This document shows positions 35,764-45,000 of a stretch of DNA of 64,000 nucleotides, one piece after another. The stretch is taken from assembly GCA_013285685.1 (NCBI GenBank), contig JABDHD010000006.1, positions 1 to 64,000 on the forward strand. The letters run 5' to 3'. Under the pieces are notes generated by a model that made no database searches, was not told the origin of the DNA, and saw only the letters and a list, made by a program, of their open reading frames with translations. This DNA is from Bacteroidota bacterium. GTDB taxonomy: Bacteria; Bacteroidota; Bacteroidia; Sphingobacteriales; Sphingobacteriaceae. Each line of letters starts with the position of its first letter. Within the stretch, counting starts at the first letter, position 1. Position numbers and translations under genes: made by a program.

Positions 35764-37104
35764 TTATTCGGCATACTCAAAGGTTTCCATAAACTTGGTG
35801 GTAAAATTGCCTGCGCGGAAGTTAGGGTCCTGCAGTAATTTTAAATGGAAAGGTATGGTGGTTTTAACACCTTCGATAACGAACTCGCTCAACGCGCGCT
35901 CCATGGTGCTTAAAGCCTCTTCGCGGGTTTGCGCAACGCAGATCACCTTAGCGATCATCGAGTCATAATTCGGCGGGATCACATACCCGGTGTAAACGTG
36001 GGTATCGATGCGCACCCCGTGACCGCCCGGCGAATGGAAATTGGTGATCTTCCCCGGTGAAGGGCGGAAGTTATTAAACGGATCTTCGGCATTGATGCGG
36101 CATTCGATGGCGTGCATCTGCGGCTCGTAATTTTTGCCGGAGATCGGTATACCCGCCGCCACCTTGATCTGCTCTTTTATCAGGTCGAAGTTGATCACTT
36201 CTTCAGTAACCGGGTGCTCTACCTGTATACGGGTGTTCATTTCCATAAAGTAGAAGTTCCGGTCCTTGTCAACCAAAAATTCAACCGTTCCGGCGCCTTC
36301 GTATTTTACGGCTTTAGCGCCTTTGATGGCGGCGTCGCCCATTTTTTTGCGCAGCTTTTCGGTCATGAACGGCGAGGGCGATTCCTCTACCAGTTTTTGG
36401 TGCCGCCGCTGTATGGAGCAATCTCTTTCGGATAAGTGACATACTTTACCGTACTGGTCGCCCACCACCTGGATTTCGATGTGGCGCGGATCCTGCACAT
36501 ATTTTTCCAGGTACATGCCGTCGTTGCCAAAGGCTGCTCCTGATTCGGCACGTGCCGAGTCCCAGGCGTTTTCAAATTCTTCGTCTTTCCAAACAATACG
36601 CATGCCCCGGCCACCGCCGCCTGCTGTAGCTTTTAAAATAACCGGGTAACCAATTTTTTTGGCAATCTCAATACCCTCTTTCACACTGTTCAGCAACCCT
36701 TCGGACCCGGGGATGGTGGGTACGCCGGCCTTTTTCATGGTTTCCTTTGCCGAGGCTTTGTCGCCCATTGCGTTGATCTGCGCAGCGGTAGCGCCGATAA
36801 ACTTTATACCATATTCGGCACAAATAGCCGAGAATTTTGCATTCTCCGACAGGAAGCCATAGCCAGGATGTATCGCGTCAGCATTGGTCAGCTCTGCAGC
36901 TGATATGATATTGGGAATATTTAAGTAGGAGTCGCGGCTTGGCGCCGGGCCGATACAAACGGCCTCATCCGCAAAACGCACATGCAGGCTGTCGCGGTCG
37001 ACGGTAGAATATACAGCTACGGTTTTGATGCCCATCTCCTTGCAGGTTCTGATGATCCTGAGGGCAATCTCACCGCGGTTAGCTATTAAGATCTTTTTAA
37101 ACAT
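35764..37104 (-). CDS. accC: Acetyl-CoA carboxylase, biotin carboxylase subunit
   Basis: AccC carboxylates biotin on BCCP with ATP and bicarbonate, the first committed step of fatty acid synthesis. At 446 residues it has the usual length. Visible marks are [20 protein letters not shown] at the start, [10 protein letters not shown], the ATP-grasp glycine loop [18 protein letters not shown]-type [23 protein letters not shown], and [14 protein letters not shown] near residue 290. It follows accB in the same operon after a 141-bp gap that holds an inverted repeat. Confidence 0.97.
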   Translation of the reverse strand: MFKKILIANRGEIALRIIRTCKEMGIKTVAVYSTVDRDSLHVRFADEAVCIGPAPSRDSYLNIPNIISAAELTNADAIHPGYGFLSENAKFSAICAEYGIKFIGATAAQINAMGDKASAKETMKKAGVPTIPGSEGLLNSVKEGIEIAKKIGYPVILKATAGGGGRGMRIVWKDEEFENAWDSARAESGAAFGNDGMYLEKYVQDPRHIEIQVVGDQYGKVCHLSERDCSIQRRHQKLVEESPSPFMTEKLRKKMGDAAIKGAKAVKYEGAGTVEFLVDKDRNFYFMEMNTRIQVEHPVTEEVINFDLIKEQIKVAAGIPISGKNYEPQMHAIECRINAEDPFNNFRPSPGKITNFHSPGGHGVRIDTHVYTGYVIPPNYDSMIAKVICVAQTREEALSTMERALSEFVIEGVKTTIPFHLKLLQDPNFRAGNFTTKFMETFEYAE

Positions 37105-37118
37105 ATTTTTTATTTTGT

Positions 37119-37243
37119 GATTTCACCGATTATAATTTGATTTCACCGATTTATATAGGTGATGTCATATTGTCTTTATCTGTTTATAACCGCTGCGCTC
37201 GTTCACAAATCGGTGAAATCATCTTTTAGAAATCGGTGTAATC
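37119..37243. repeat. Inverted repeat in the accB-accC gap
   Basis: GATTTCACCGAT-N-GATTTCACCGATTT on the left is mirrored by AAATCGGTGAAATC-N-AATCGGTGTAATC on the right. Each arm is itself a direct double of the same word, so two registers of pairing are possible. It fills nearly all of the accB-accC intergenic space and would be transcribed if the genes are co-transcribed. Confidence 0.75.
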
Positions 37244-37245
37244 CC

Positions 37246-37713
37246 CTAAATAGGTTCAACCAAAAACAAAGGCTGGTCATATTCAACCGGCGAGGCGTTG
37301 TCAACCAGTATTTTTACAACACGGCCCGAAACTTCTGCTTCGATCTCGTTGAAAAGTTTCATCGCCTCGATAATGCAAAGCACGCTGCCCGGTTTTATTT
37401 CGTCGCCGACGTTAACAAACAACGGTTTGTCGGGACTGGCTGATCTGTAAAAGGTACCGATCATCGGCGATCTTACGGTTATGTATTTCGATGTGTCGGC
37501 AACAGGGGCCTCAGCCGCCGCCGCTGCAACAGGAGCCGGTGCTGCAGTTGCCGGCGCGGCCGGGTGGAATTCCGCCGGTACTGTCGCACTAACGTAAGTT
37601 GGCGCCTGGTTGGTTTTTATGGTGATTTTAAAACCTTCCTGCTCGATTGAAACTTCGTTTACCCCCGATTTGGAGACAAAGCGTATAAGGTCCTGAATTT
37701 GTTTAATATCCAT
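37246..37713 (-). CDS. accB: Acetyl-CoA carboxylase, biotin carboxyl carrier protein
   Basis: BCCP carries the biotin cofactor between AccC and the carboxyltransferase. The 155-residue protein has an N-terminal helix region ([22 protein letters not shown]), a flexible Ala/Pro linker (about 46-75) and a C-terminal biotinyl domain in which K119 of [10 protein letters not shown] is the biotinylation site. The motif reads AMKLFNE rather than AMKMMNE, a usual variant in Bacteroidota. It precedes accC and follows fabH after 327 bp. Confidence 0.95.
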   Translation of the reverse strand: MDIKQIQDLIRFVSKSGVNEVSIEQEGFKITIKTNQAPTYVSATVPAEFHPAAPATAAPAPVAAAAAEAPVADTSKYITVRSPMIGTFYRSASPDKPLFVNVGDEIKPGSVLCIIEAMKLFNEIEAEVSGRVVKILVDNASPVEYDQPLFLVEPI

Positions 37714-38040
37714 GCCCGGTTGTTAATTGGTGGTTGATAAAGTTACTATTTTAATGTGCATATGTGCAAGTATGTCCCGCACATGCGGGATGCAAATTAA
37801 GCAGCTGGTCAAATCCGTAAATGCGCAAATGCGGTGATTGTATTTTTTATGAATTATGATAACAAAGTCAGTTTAATAATGTTCAGCTTACCGGGTGCAA
37901 ATATATCCGTTCAATTTGAAAATGTATCGATTTGAAAATTTGAAAATTCTTTTTGATCAAATATCTTCAAATTATTCAATCATCAAATCAATCCGCACAT
38001 CTGATCCCGCACGTGCGGGACACATCCGCACATCCGCACA
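37714..38040. other. 327-bp interval between accB and fabH with short palindromes
   Basis: No gene. It holds TCCCGCACATGCGGGA (37775-37790) and the perfect palindrome TCCCGCACGTGCGGGA (38005-38020), CAATTTGAAAAT repeats (37913-37950), and a run of CACATCCGCA words ending at the fabH stop. The CACATCCGCA run resembles the one at 3640-3668 after the SDR start. Possible transcript-processing or terminator signals. Confidence 0.6.
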
Positions 38041-39030
38041 TCAATAAGCCCACTTCAAATAGATCGATCCCCAGGTAAAGCCGCCGCCAAAAGCCGCCAG
38101 TATTAAATTGTCGCCTTTTTTAAATTTATCTTCCCACTCCCATAAACATAGGGGGAGGGTGCCGTTAGTGGTATTGCCATAACGCTCGATATTGATAATT
38201 ACCTTGTCTTCGCTTATGCCGCAGCGGTTTGCTGTTGCATCGATGATGCGCTTATTGGCCTGGTGGGGTACCAGCCAGGCAACATCGTCGGCTACCAAAC
38301 TGTTGCGTTCCATTACCTCAGCGGCTACATCCGCCATTTTGGTTACGGCGAATTTAAACACCGCCTGGCCTTCCTGGTAGGCAAAATGCTGGTTGGCCTC
38401 AACCGTTTCGTGCGTAGCCGGCCTAACTGAGCCGCCTGCCTTTTGGTGCAGGTATGGCGCGCCGGAGCCATCGCTTCTTAATATCGAATCGATCACGCCG
38501 TTGCCTTCGTCATTCGGTTCCAGTAAAACAGCGCCGGCGCCATCGCCAAAAATAATACAGGTGGCGCGGTCTTTATAGTTAACGATGGCTGACATTTTAT
38601 CGCCGCCCACTACCAAAACCTTTTTATGCTTGCCGCTTTCAATAAACTGCGAACCAGTAGCCAGTCCGTATAAAAAGCCCGAACATGCGGCTTGCAAATC
38701 ATAACCCCAGGCATTTTTTGCGCCGATCTTATCAGCCAAAATATTTGCCGTAGCCGGGAAAACAAAATCGGGGGTTGTGGTGCAAAAAATGATCAGGTCA
38801 AGCTCTTCAGCACTGATGCCTCGCTTCTCCAGCAGGGCATTTACAGCCGGGACGGCCATGTCCGAGGTGCCCAGGCCCTCGCCCTTTAATACCCGGCGTT
38901 CTTTAATGCCGGTGCGGGTAACGATCCACTCATCGTTAGTTTCTACCATGCCTTCCAGCTCGTGATTGGTTAATACATAATCGGGTACATAACCATGCAC
39001 GGCGGTAATAGCAGCGTGAATTTTACTCAT
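38041..39030 (-). CDS. fabH: 3-oxoacyl-ACP synthase III
   Basis: FabH starts fatty acid chains by condensing an acyl-CoA with malonyl-ACP. At 329 residues it is of normal length. The Cys-His-Asn triad is C116 ([11 protein letters not shown]), H256 ([10 protein letters not shown]) and N286 (ERYGNTTNG). The glycine-rich end [13 protein letters not shown] is intact. It lies 9 bp after plsX, in the standard rpmF-plsX-fabH order. Confidence 0.96.
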   Translation of the reverse strand: MSKIHAAITAVHGYVPDYVLTNHELEGMVETNDEWIVTRTGIKERRVLKGEGLGTSDMAVPAVNALLEKRGISAEELDLIIFCTTTPDFVFPATANILADKIGAKNAWGYDLQAACSGFLYGLATGSQFIESGKHKKVLVVGGDKMSAIVNYKDRATCIIFGDGAGAVLLEPNDEGNGVIDSILRSDGSGAPYLHQKAGGSVRPATHETVEANQHFAYQEGQAVFKFAVTKMADVAAEVMERNSLVADDVAWLVPHQANKRIIDATANRCGISEDKVIINIERYGNTTNGTLPLCLWEWEDKFKKGDNLILAAFGGGFTWGSIYLKWAY

Positions 39031-39039
39031 TGTTGTGAT

Positions 39040-39978
39040 TTACTGGAAAGCCTGCTTGATCTTTTCCGTCAGGCCGCTTTCCACCATATTTTTAGATAGC
39101 ACCACCATGTTTTTGATGGCCTCGGGGGTCGATATGCCATGCCCCACCAGCACCGGCGCATTTACCCCCAATATGGGGCTGCCGCCGTACTGCTCATAAT
39201 TAAACATATCAATAAAGTCGTCTTTGATGCCCCGGATGGCCGACACTTCATAAAACGATTCGGCAAGTTTTAAAACAACGTTACCGGTAAATCCGTCGCA
39301 AACAATCACTTCGGCAAAGTCTTCAAACACATTGCGGCCTTCAACGTTGCCCACAAAATTGATCAGTTTATTTTCTTTCATCAGCGGGTAAGCCGCCTGG
39401 CAAAGCAGGTTGCCCTTCCCCTCTTCCTCGCCGATATTCATCAGTGCGACCCGTGGGTTGGGCATGTTGTATACATACTCAGCAAACAAACTGCCCAGCG
39501 TGCCAAATTGAGGCAGGTATTCAGGTTTGCAATCGGCATTGGCGCCAACGTCAACCAAAACACTTAAGGTACCTTTTAACTGTGGAATAATGGCTGTAAT
39601 AGCGGGGCGCAGTACGCCGGGGATGGCCTTTACGCTGAACATGGCCCCGACCAGCATGGCGCCGCTGTTGCCCGCCGACGAGAAAGCATCGATTGCCCCC
39701 TCTTTTAGCAATTTAAAGCCCAGCGAAATACTCGAATTTGGTTTTTGAACGACCGCTTTGGTAGGATGCTCGCCCATGCCGATCACTTCGGTGGTATGGA
39801 CATACTCGAAATGATCCGGGTTAAAATTTTGCTCGCGAAAAATGGCTTCGGCAACGTCTTTGTCGCCAATAAGCACCAGTTTTTCATTGGGCTTAAGCAT
39901 TTTGTACGCAGCAATGGCCCCCAGCATGGTTGCCTGCGGGGCAAAATCGCCGCCCATAATATCCAAGCCAATCTTCAT
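39040..39978 (-). CDS. plsX: Phosphate acyltransferase PlsX
   Basis: PlsX makes acyl-phosphate from acyl-ACP for phospholipid synthesis. The 312-residue protein starts MKIGLDIMGGDFAPQATMLGA, and carries SSAGNSGAMLVGAMF, LVDVGANADCKPEYL, NIGEEEGKGN and CDGFTGNVVLKL, all typical. It is placed between rpmF and fabH with gaps of 15 and 9 bp, the conserved bacterial lipid-initiation operon. Confidence 0.96.
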   Translation of the reverse strand: MKIGLDIMGGDFAPQATMLGAIAAYKMLKPNEKLVLIGDKDVAEAIFREQNFNPDHFEYVHTTEVIGMGEHPTKAVVQKPNSSISLGFKLLKEGAIDAFSSAGNSGAMLVGAMFSVKAIPGVLRPAITAIIPQLKGTLSVLVDVGANADCKPEYLPQFGTLGSLFAEYVYNMPNPRVALMNIGEEEGKGNLLCQAAYPLMKENKLINFVGNVEGRNVFEDFAEVIVCDGFTGNVVLKLAESFYEVSAIRGIKDDFIDMFNYEQYGGSPILGVNAPVLVGHGISTPEAIKNMVVLSKNMVESGLTEKIKQAFQ

Positions 39979-39993
39979 TGCAGAAAATTAAAC

Positions 39994-40185
39994 TTATGCT
40001 ACGGCTGCTTTCTCTATCAGTAATTTACCGTTGTAGTAAACATTACCATCAACCGTATAAGCGCGGTGAGGTAAATGTACAGCGCCTGTAGTTTTGCAGG
40101 TAGTAAGCGTTGGCAATACGGCCTTGTCGTGCGTACGGCGTTTATCCCTTCTTGATTTGGATATTTTTCGTTTTGGATGTGGCAT
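39994..40185 (-). CDS. rpmF: 50S ribosomal protein L32 (zinc-free form)
   Basis: A 63-residue L32: MPHPKRKISKSRRDKRRTHDKAVLPTLTTCKTTGAVHLPHRAY. Only one Cys is present, so the zinc-ribbon CxxC pairs of the common form are lost, as seen in related Sphingobacteriaceae. It precedes plsX by 15 bp, the widely conserved coupling of ribosome and lipid genes. Confidence 0.95.
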   Translation of the reverse strand: MPHPKRKISKSRRDKRRTHDKAVLPTLTTCKTTGAVHLPHRAYTVDGNVYYNGKLLIEKAAVA

Positions 40186-40203
40186 GATCCTGTTTTTTTA
40201 AAT

Positions 40204-40369
40204 TCAATTCAATTTTTTAAGTATCACGCTTCGTTGGCCTCACCTAAATCCTCTCCAAAGGAGAGGACTTAAAAAAAACCAATGTCGCGCTCTTCGCTTT
40301 CTTTTTTAGCCCCTCTGTTTTGGAGAGGGGTTGGGGTGAGGCAACCCTAACTCAATTCAATTTTTTAAG
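40204..40369. repeat. Inverted-repeat element flanked by an 18-bp direct repeat
   Basis: The inverted arms are 40237-40259 (GCCTCACCTAAATCCTCTCC) and about 40320-40342 (GGAGAGGGGTTGGGGTGAGGC), around an AT-rich centre. Outside them the word TCAATTCAATTTTTTAAG occurs at 40204-40221 and again at 40352-40369. The right copy is the 3' end and stop of the DUF177 gene, and the left copy duplicates it. This looks like an insertion that duplicated target or gene-end sequence. Confidence 0.8.
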
Positions 40370-40870
40370 CGCATCCCAACGCGGGTCAATTTGCTCCGGA
40401 TCGGGATTTACTGTCAGCTTGCTTAAGCTTTCCAGCATTTCTTTATCACAATATGGGGTCATCCCCTCGTCGATGCAAACCGTTGTAAGCGGCAAAGCAA
40501 CATTTATATACTCGTATATCAACCCCGAAATGTCAATCTCGTGATCGTTTTTGGTAAGGATGATGATCTCCTCATCGTCATCACCTTCTTCGCTGCTGAA
40601 CTTTGCTATCTGTTGTTCGCGAACATGCACCAACTGCGGGTATTGCGCCAGGCAGCGGTCGCAATTGGCAAAAATGGAACCTTTGATGTCGAAATTCAGG
40701 ATCAGCATTGTTTCCTGTTTATCCAGTTCCACGCGGCACTTTAAATCAGCCCTTTTTACGAGCGAATATTCAAACTCGTCAAAAAATGCATCAGTAATGT
40801 CATATTCAAACTGATGCTTCCCCAGCTTAAGGCCGGTAAAAGGGATCGAATATATCCTAAGCGATTTCAA
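40352..40870 (-). CDS. DUF177 (YceD-like) ribosome/lipid-operon protein, non-ATG start
   Basis: A 172-residue DUF177/YceD protein, the usual partner of rpmF; YceD is linked to 23S rRNA metabolism in other bacteria. Marks are the N-terminal RIYSIPFTGLKLGKHQFEYDI, the CxxC in FANCDRCLAQYPQL and the acidic SSEEGDDDEE. No in-frame ATG is visible at the N-terminus. I place the start at the TTG giving (M)KSLRIYSI, which fits the usual first residues; another TTG at 40889-40891 would add seven residues. The gene is followed by rpmF after an inverted-repeat element. Confidence 0.82.
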   Translation of the reverse strand: MKSLRIYSIPFTGLKLGKHQFEYDITDAFFDEFEYSLVKRADLKCRVELDKQETMLILNFDIKGSIFANCDRCLAQYPQLVHVREQQIAKFSSEEGDDDEEIIILTKNDHEIDISGLIYEYINVALPLTTVCIDEGMTPYCDKEMLESLSKLTVNPDPEQIDPRWDALKKLN

Positions 40871-40963
40871 TGAGCAACAATTAGCCCGCAAATGTAAGGA
40901 TAAAAATTAAATGTGGAAAAGGTTTTTTAAAATGTGGGAAAGCGCATTTAAACCGAGGTTAAA

Positions 40964-41079
40964 GTGTTCATGTTTTGCACACATACACCCTGCACACAGC
41001 AACGAAAAGTGCTGATTTTTAGCAGGTTAAAATTTACAATTCTCAAAAATGTGCCATTTTTGAGAAATTTCGTGAACAC
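40964..41079. repeat. Dispersed ~116-bp element, copy 2
   Basis: Homologous to 13325-13442. Ends are GTGTTCATG and CGTGAACAC; the single difference from a perfect inverted pair is a T that can still pair as G-U in RNA. It also has a perfect internal hairpin, TTCTCAAAAATG-TGC-CATTTTTGAGAA. Preceded by GAGGTTAAA, like copy 1. Confidence 0.75.
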
Positions 41080-41092
41080 CTGGATCGGCTAT

Positions 41093-41195
41093 CAGCTGAC
41101 AGTGAGCAGTTTGCAGTGTTCGGCTTTCGCCGTGCACATCGGTATTGCCATTGCAAACGGCACATAGCCTGCTGCAAGCTGCTGATTGTCAGCTG
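41093..41195. repeat. CAGCTGAC inverted repeat
   Basis: CAGCTGACAGTGAGCAGTTT on the left faces GCAAGCTGCTGATTGTCAGCTG-like sequence on the right, arms ~28 bp with a few mismatches and ~45 bp between. It directly abuts the dispersed element on its left. Confidence 0.65.
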
Positions 41196-42066
41196 AAAAG
41201 GCGTGGCGTTCCTGCGCCGGTAGCGCGGCGGCGTGTTCCGCTCATACGCCGCAGGCCTTATCCGCCAACAGGCGGACGGTATCCGCTGCACCCGCTTACG
41301 CAACGCGCCGTAAAAATCTCAGCTCTTGTCCATTAAAAACAAAACTCCGGGCTTGATGGCTACCTGTCAGCGGCGCACGAATACCCTGCCCAACAGCCCC
41401 GCGCTGCATACTCGCGTGAATTGGGGAGACCCGCGCCGACGAATATCGGGGCCATAACGCCGCAGGCATTAGGCGCCCCGACATAGTTGGGGAGTATCCG
41501 GTTCTGTCGCTAACGCGAGGCGCCGTGCCGTACCAAGCACTCTTTCGGCCTCTATCCGTGCACCGCCGGCAGTTTGTTAGCTTTCAAAACGCTTACGAAA
41601 CACCCTCAAACGCTTTCGAAACGGTCACAAAAAAGGTCTAAAACAGCATCGAAAAGTTATGCCGGGCAAGAAGCGTACGTTTTTGAGCATCTTTATGAAG
41701 ACTTGTTCGGCATATCATTCCGTTTGCCCTTTGGTTTATGAACTTTCTTTAGAGTACGCTAAGCACGGCCCTAAAGTTTAATTTATTTCGATTTCGGAAT
41801 AGTTGCCTTTCCCTTTGATTAGTAGCTAAAAATAAGCGATTTAAATCGGGCAAAATTTGTTTATAACAGGTGGAATACTTTATTTTTAATAAATATTTCT
41901 GCTGTATTTAAACCGATTTGATAAATGTCCATACGGTCCCTGGTTTACTCTTCGGGTTGAGGGGCTGTTGCCGCCAATGGGTTATTCGTGCTTTTTTTAA
42001 ACCGGTTCCGTTCTTAATTTTTCCAAAAAATCAAACTCCCGAAACGTAATTTTTAACCACAACATC

Positions 42067-45000
42067 ATGAGCAGCTTTACTCCTGCATTAACTGTAAAAG
42101 TTAATCGTCACTCATCGGAAACTGCCGTCAGCAATCTTCATCATTTTTCAAAACAATTGCAGCTCATAGCCCTTCTTTTTGTAATGGCGCTGCCTTTAAA
42201 ATCGCTTGCCCAGGTACCCACCATCAGTTATAGCAGCCCCGAAGCCTATACCCAGGGCACGGCTATTGCCGCACTGGCGCCGACAAGCAGCGGAGTGGCT
42301 CCTTTCGGCTATAACAACACCCCGGTTAGCATTGGCTCAGGCTTCAGTTCTCCGGAGGGCGTGGCTGTAGATACTGCGGGGAATGTTTATGTGGCTGATA
42401 AGGCCAACAATGCGGTGAAGAAGATACCGGTTGGCGGCGGCGCCCCGGTTATCATAGGCTCCGGGTTCAGCAGCCCGGTAGCCGTAGCGGTGGACGCATT
42501 TGGCAATGTGTATGTAGCTGATGGCGGCAGTAACTCGGTAAAAGAGATCCCGGTTGGCGGCGACGCCCCGGTTACCTTAGCGTCCGGGTTTAGTGAACTA
42601 ACCGGTGTGGCGGTTGATGCTGCCGGAAATGTTTATGTAGTTGACTATGCGGCAAGTATGGTAATGGAGATCCCGGCGGGCGGCGGCGTCCCGTTTGCCA
42701 TCGGCTCAGGGTTCAACTTTCCTTATGGGGTAGCGGTAGACCCCATAGGGAATGTATACGTGGCCGATGAGGGCAATAATGCGGTGAAGAAGATCCCGGT
42801 TGGCGGCGGCGCCCCGGTTACTATAGGCTCCGGGTTCAGTTTTCCTTTTAGTGTAGCCATCGATCAAATGGGAAACGTAGATGTGGCTGATTATGGCAAC
42901 ACTGCGGTAAAACAAATCCCTGTTGGCGGCGGCGCCCCGGTTGTCTTAAGTAACGCTTTCAGTAGTCCGTACGGGGTAGCGGCAGATGGTGCAGGTAATG
43001 TTTGTGTAGCCGATGCGGGCAACACCGCGGTACAGGAGGTTATACGATTTGGCGGCTATACTATCGATGCCCCGCTGCCTGCCGGCTTACGTTTTAGCTA
43101 TAGCACGGGGGCTATTAGTGGTACCCCCATTGTGGTAAGCCCCGCAACAACTTACACCGCTACAGCTTATAACACTATAGGCAGCAAGTCAGCTGCGCTA
43201 AAGATTAGCGTTAATGCAGCCCCTCTGCCCACCATCAGTTATGGCAGCCCTAAAACCTATACCCAGGGCAAGGCAATTACGGAGCTGTCGCCAACCCGCA
43301 CCAACGTTGCTGCTTTCGGCTATAACAATAGTCCCGTTACCGTTGGCTCAGGCTTCAATGCTCCACAAGGCGTAGCGATAGACGCCGCGGGCAATATGTA
43401 TGTCGCTGATGAGGGCAATAACGCGGTGAAGAAGATTCCTGTTGGCGGTGGCGCCCCGGTTGGCATAGGCTCCGGGTTCAGCAGCCCGGTCGGAGTAGCG
43501 GTGGATGCTAAAGGCAATGTGTATGTGGCTGATAAGGGCAATAACGCGGTGAAGAAGATCCAGGTTGGCGGCGGCGCCACGGTCACCATGGCCTCGGGGC
43601 TTAGCCAACCAACCGGTGTAGCGGTTGACGCTGCGGGAAATGTATATGTAGCTAATTATGGCGTCAGCATGGTAATGGAAATACCGGCGGACGGTGGCAC
43701 TTCGTTTGCCATCGGCTCAGGGTTCAGCTTTCCTTATGGTGTAGCGGTAGACGCTGTAGGTAATGTATATGTGGCCGATGAAGGCAATAATGCGATAAAG
43801 CAGATCCCGGTTGGCGGCGGTAGCCCGGTTACTTTAGGCTCCGGGTTCAGCAGCCCAATTGGTGTGGCGGTAGACGGCGCGGGCAATGTAGATGTTGTAG
43901 AATATGGCAATAATGCGGTAAAGCAGATCCCTGCGGGCGGTGGCGCCCCGGTTGTTTTAAGCCACGCCTTCATCAACACTGCTGCGGTAGCGTCAGATGG
44001 TGTGAGCAATCTGTATGTAGCCCTTGCAAGCAACAACACCATAGAAGAGCTTCAACGGCATGGCGGCTATGCTATAAGCCCCGAACTGCCTGCAGGCTTA
44101 GCGTTTGATTATATTACCGGAAATATCAGCGGGATACCAATTGTAGCAAGCCCCGCAACAACCTACACCGTTACCGCTTATAACAGTTTTGGCGGCAGCC
44201 AGTCGGCTACGCTCAGCGTTGCGGTAAATGCCGCTGTCCTGCCCACCATCAGTTACAGCAGCCCTAAAACCTATACCCAGGGCACGGCAATTCCGGCATT
44301 GGAGCCAATAAGCACAAACGTTGCTGCTGCCGGCCATAGCAACAGCCCGGTGACCATCGATTCCCAGATCAGCGATGTCCTGGCCGTAGCGATTGATGCT
44401 TCAGCAGGGTTTGCGTATGTGGCCCAGGCAGGCAACAGTACGATAAAAAAGATACCGGTGCAGGGCGGCGCCCCAGTTAGCATCGGCTCGGGGTTTAGCA
44501 ATCCATCTGGTGTGGCAGTTGACGCAGCGGGCAACGTGTATGTAGCCGATGCGGGTAACGGTGCCGTAAAAAAGATTCCGGCAAGCGGCGGAACTCCGGT
44601 TGCCTTAGTTTCCGGTTTTACCTCAACTGCCGTCGCGGTAGATGCTGCGGGCAATGTTTATGCCGGGGATAACGACGACGGTGTGATAAAGAAGATCCCT
44701 GTGGGCGGCGGCACTCCGAGTACTTTAGGCTCCGGGTTCAGCAGCGGTATCATTGGTGTAGCGGTAGACCCTGCCAGTAATGTGTATGTGTCCGACGCAT
44801 ACAATCATGCGTTAAAAGAAATCCCTGCCGGTGGAGGCAGCCCGGTTACTATACTCTCAGGTTTTACTCCAACCGGTGTTGCAATAGACGCGGCGGGCGA
44901 TATATATGTGGGCGATAAAGAAAATAAATCGTTAATACAGATCCCCGCCGGCGGGGGTAGCCCGGTTACATTATACAACGGATTCAATCTGCCGGAAGGT

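Larger units (their letters stand above)
40871..42066. other. 1.2-kb gene-free interval
   Basis: No credible gene is seen; frames of 60-86 codons here lack signals and overlap repeats. It contains the dispersed element at 40964-41079 and an inverted repeat at 41093-41195. A GC-rich stretch follows (41200-41600: CGCCGCAGGC, GCACGAATACC), then an AT-rich 450 bp leading to the first large exported gene. The last part should hold that gene's promoter and leader. Confidence 0.6.

Noticed and set aside
41043-41484. Small minus-strand frames of 62-86 codons in the 1.2-kb gap
   Set aside because: They overlap the dispersed element and inverted repeat, have no ribosome-binding site and no recognisable product.
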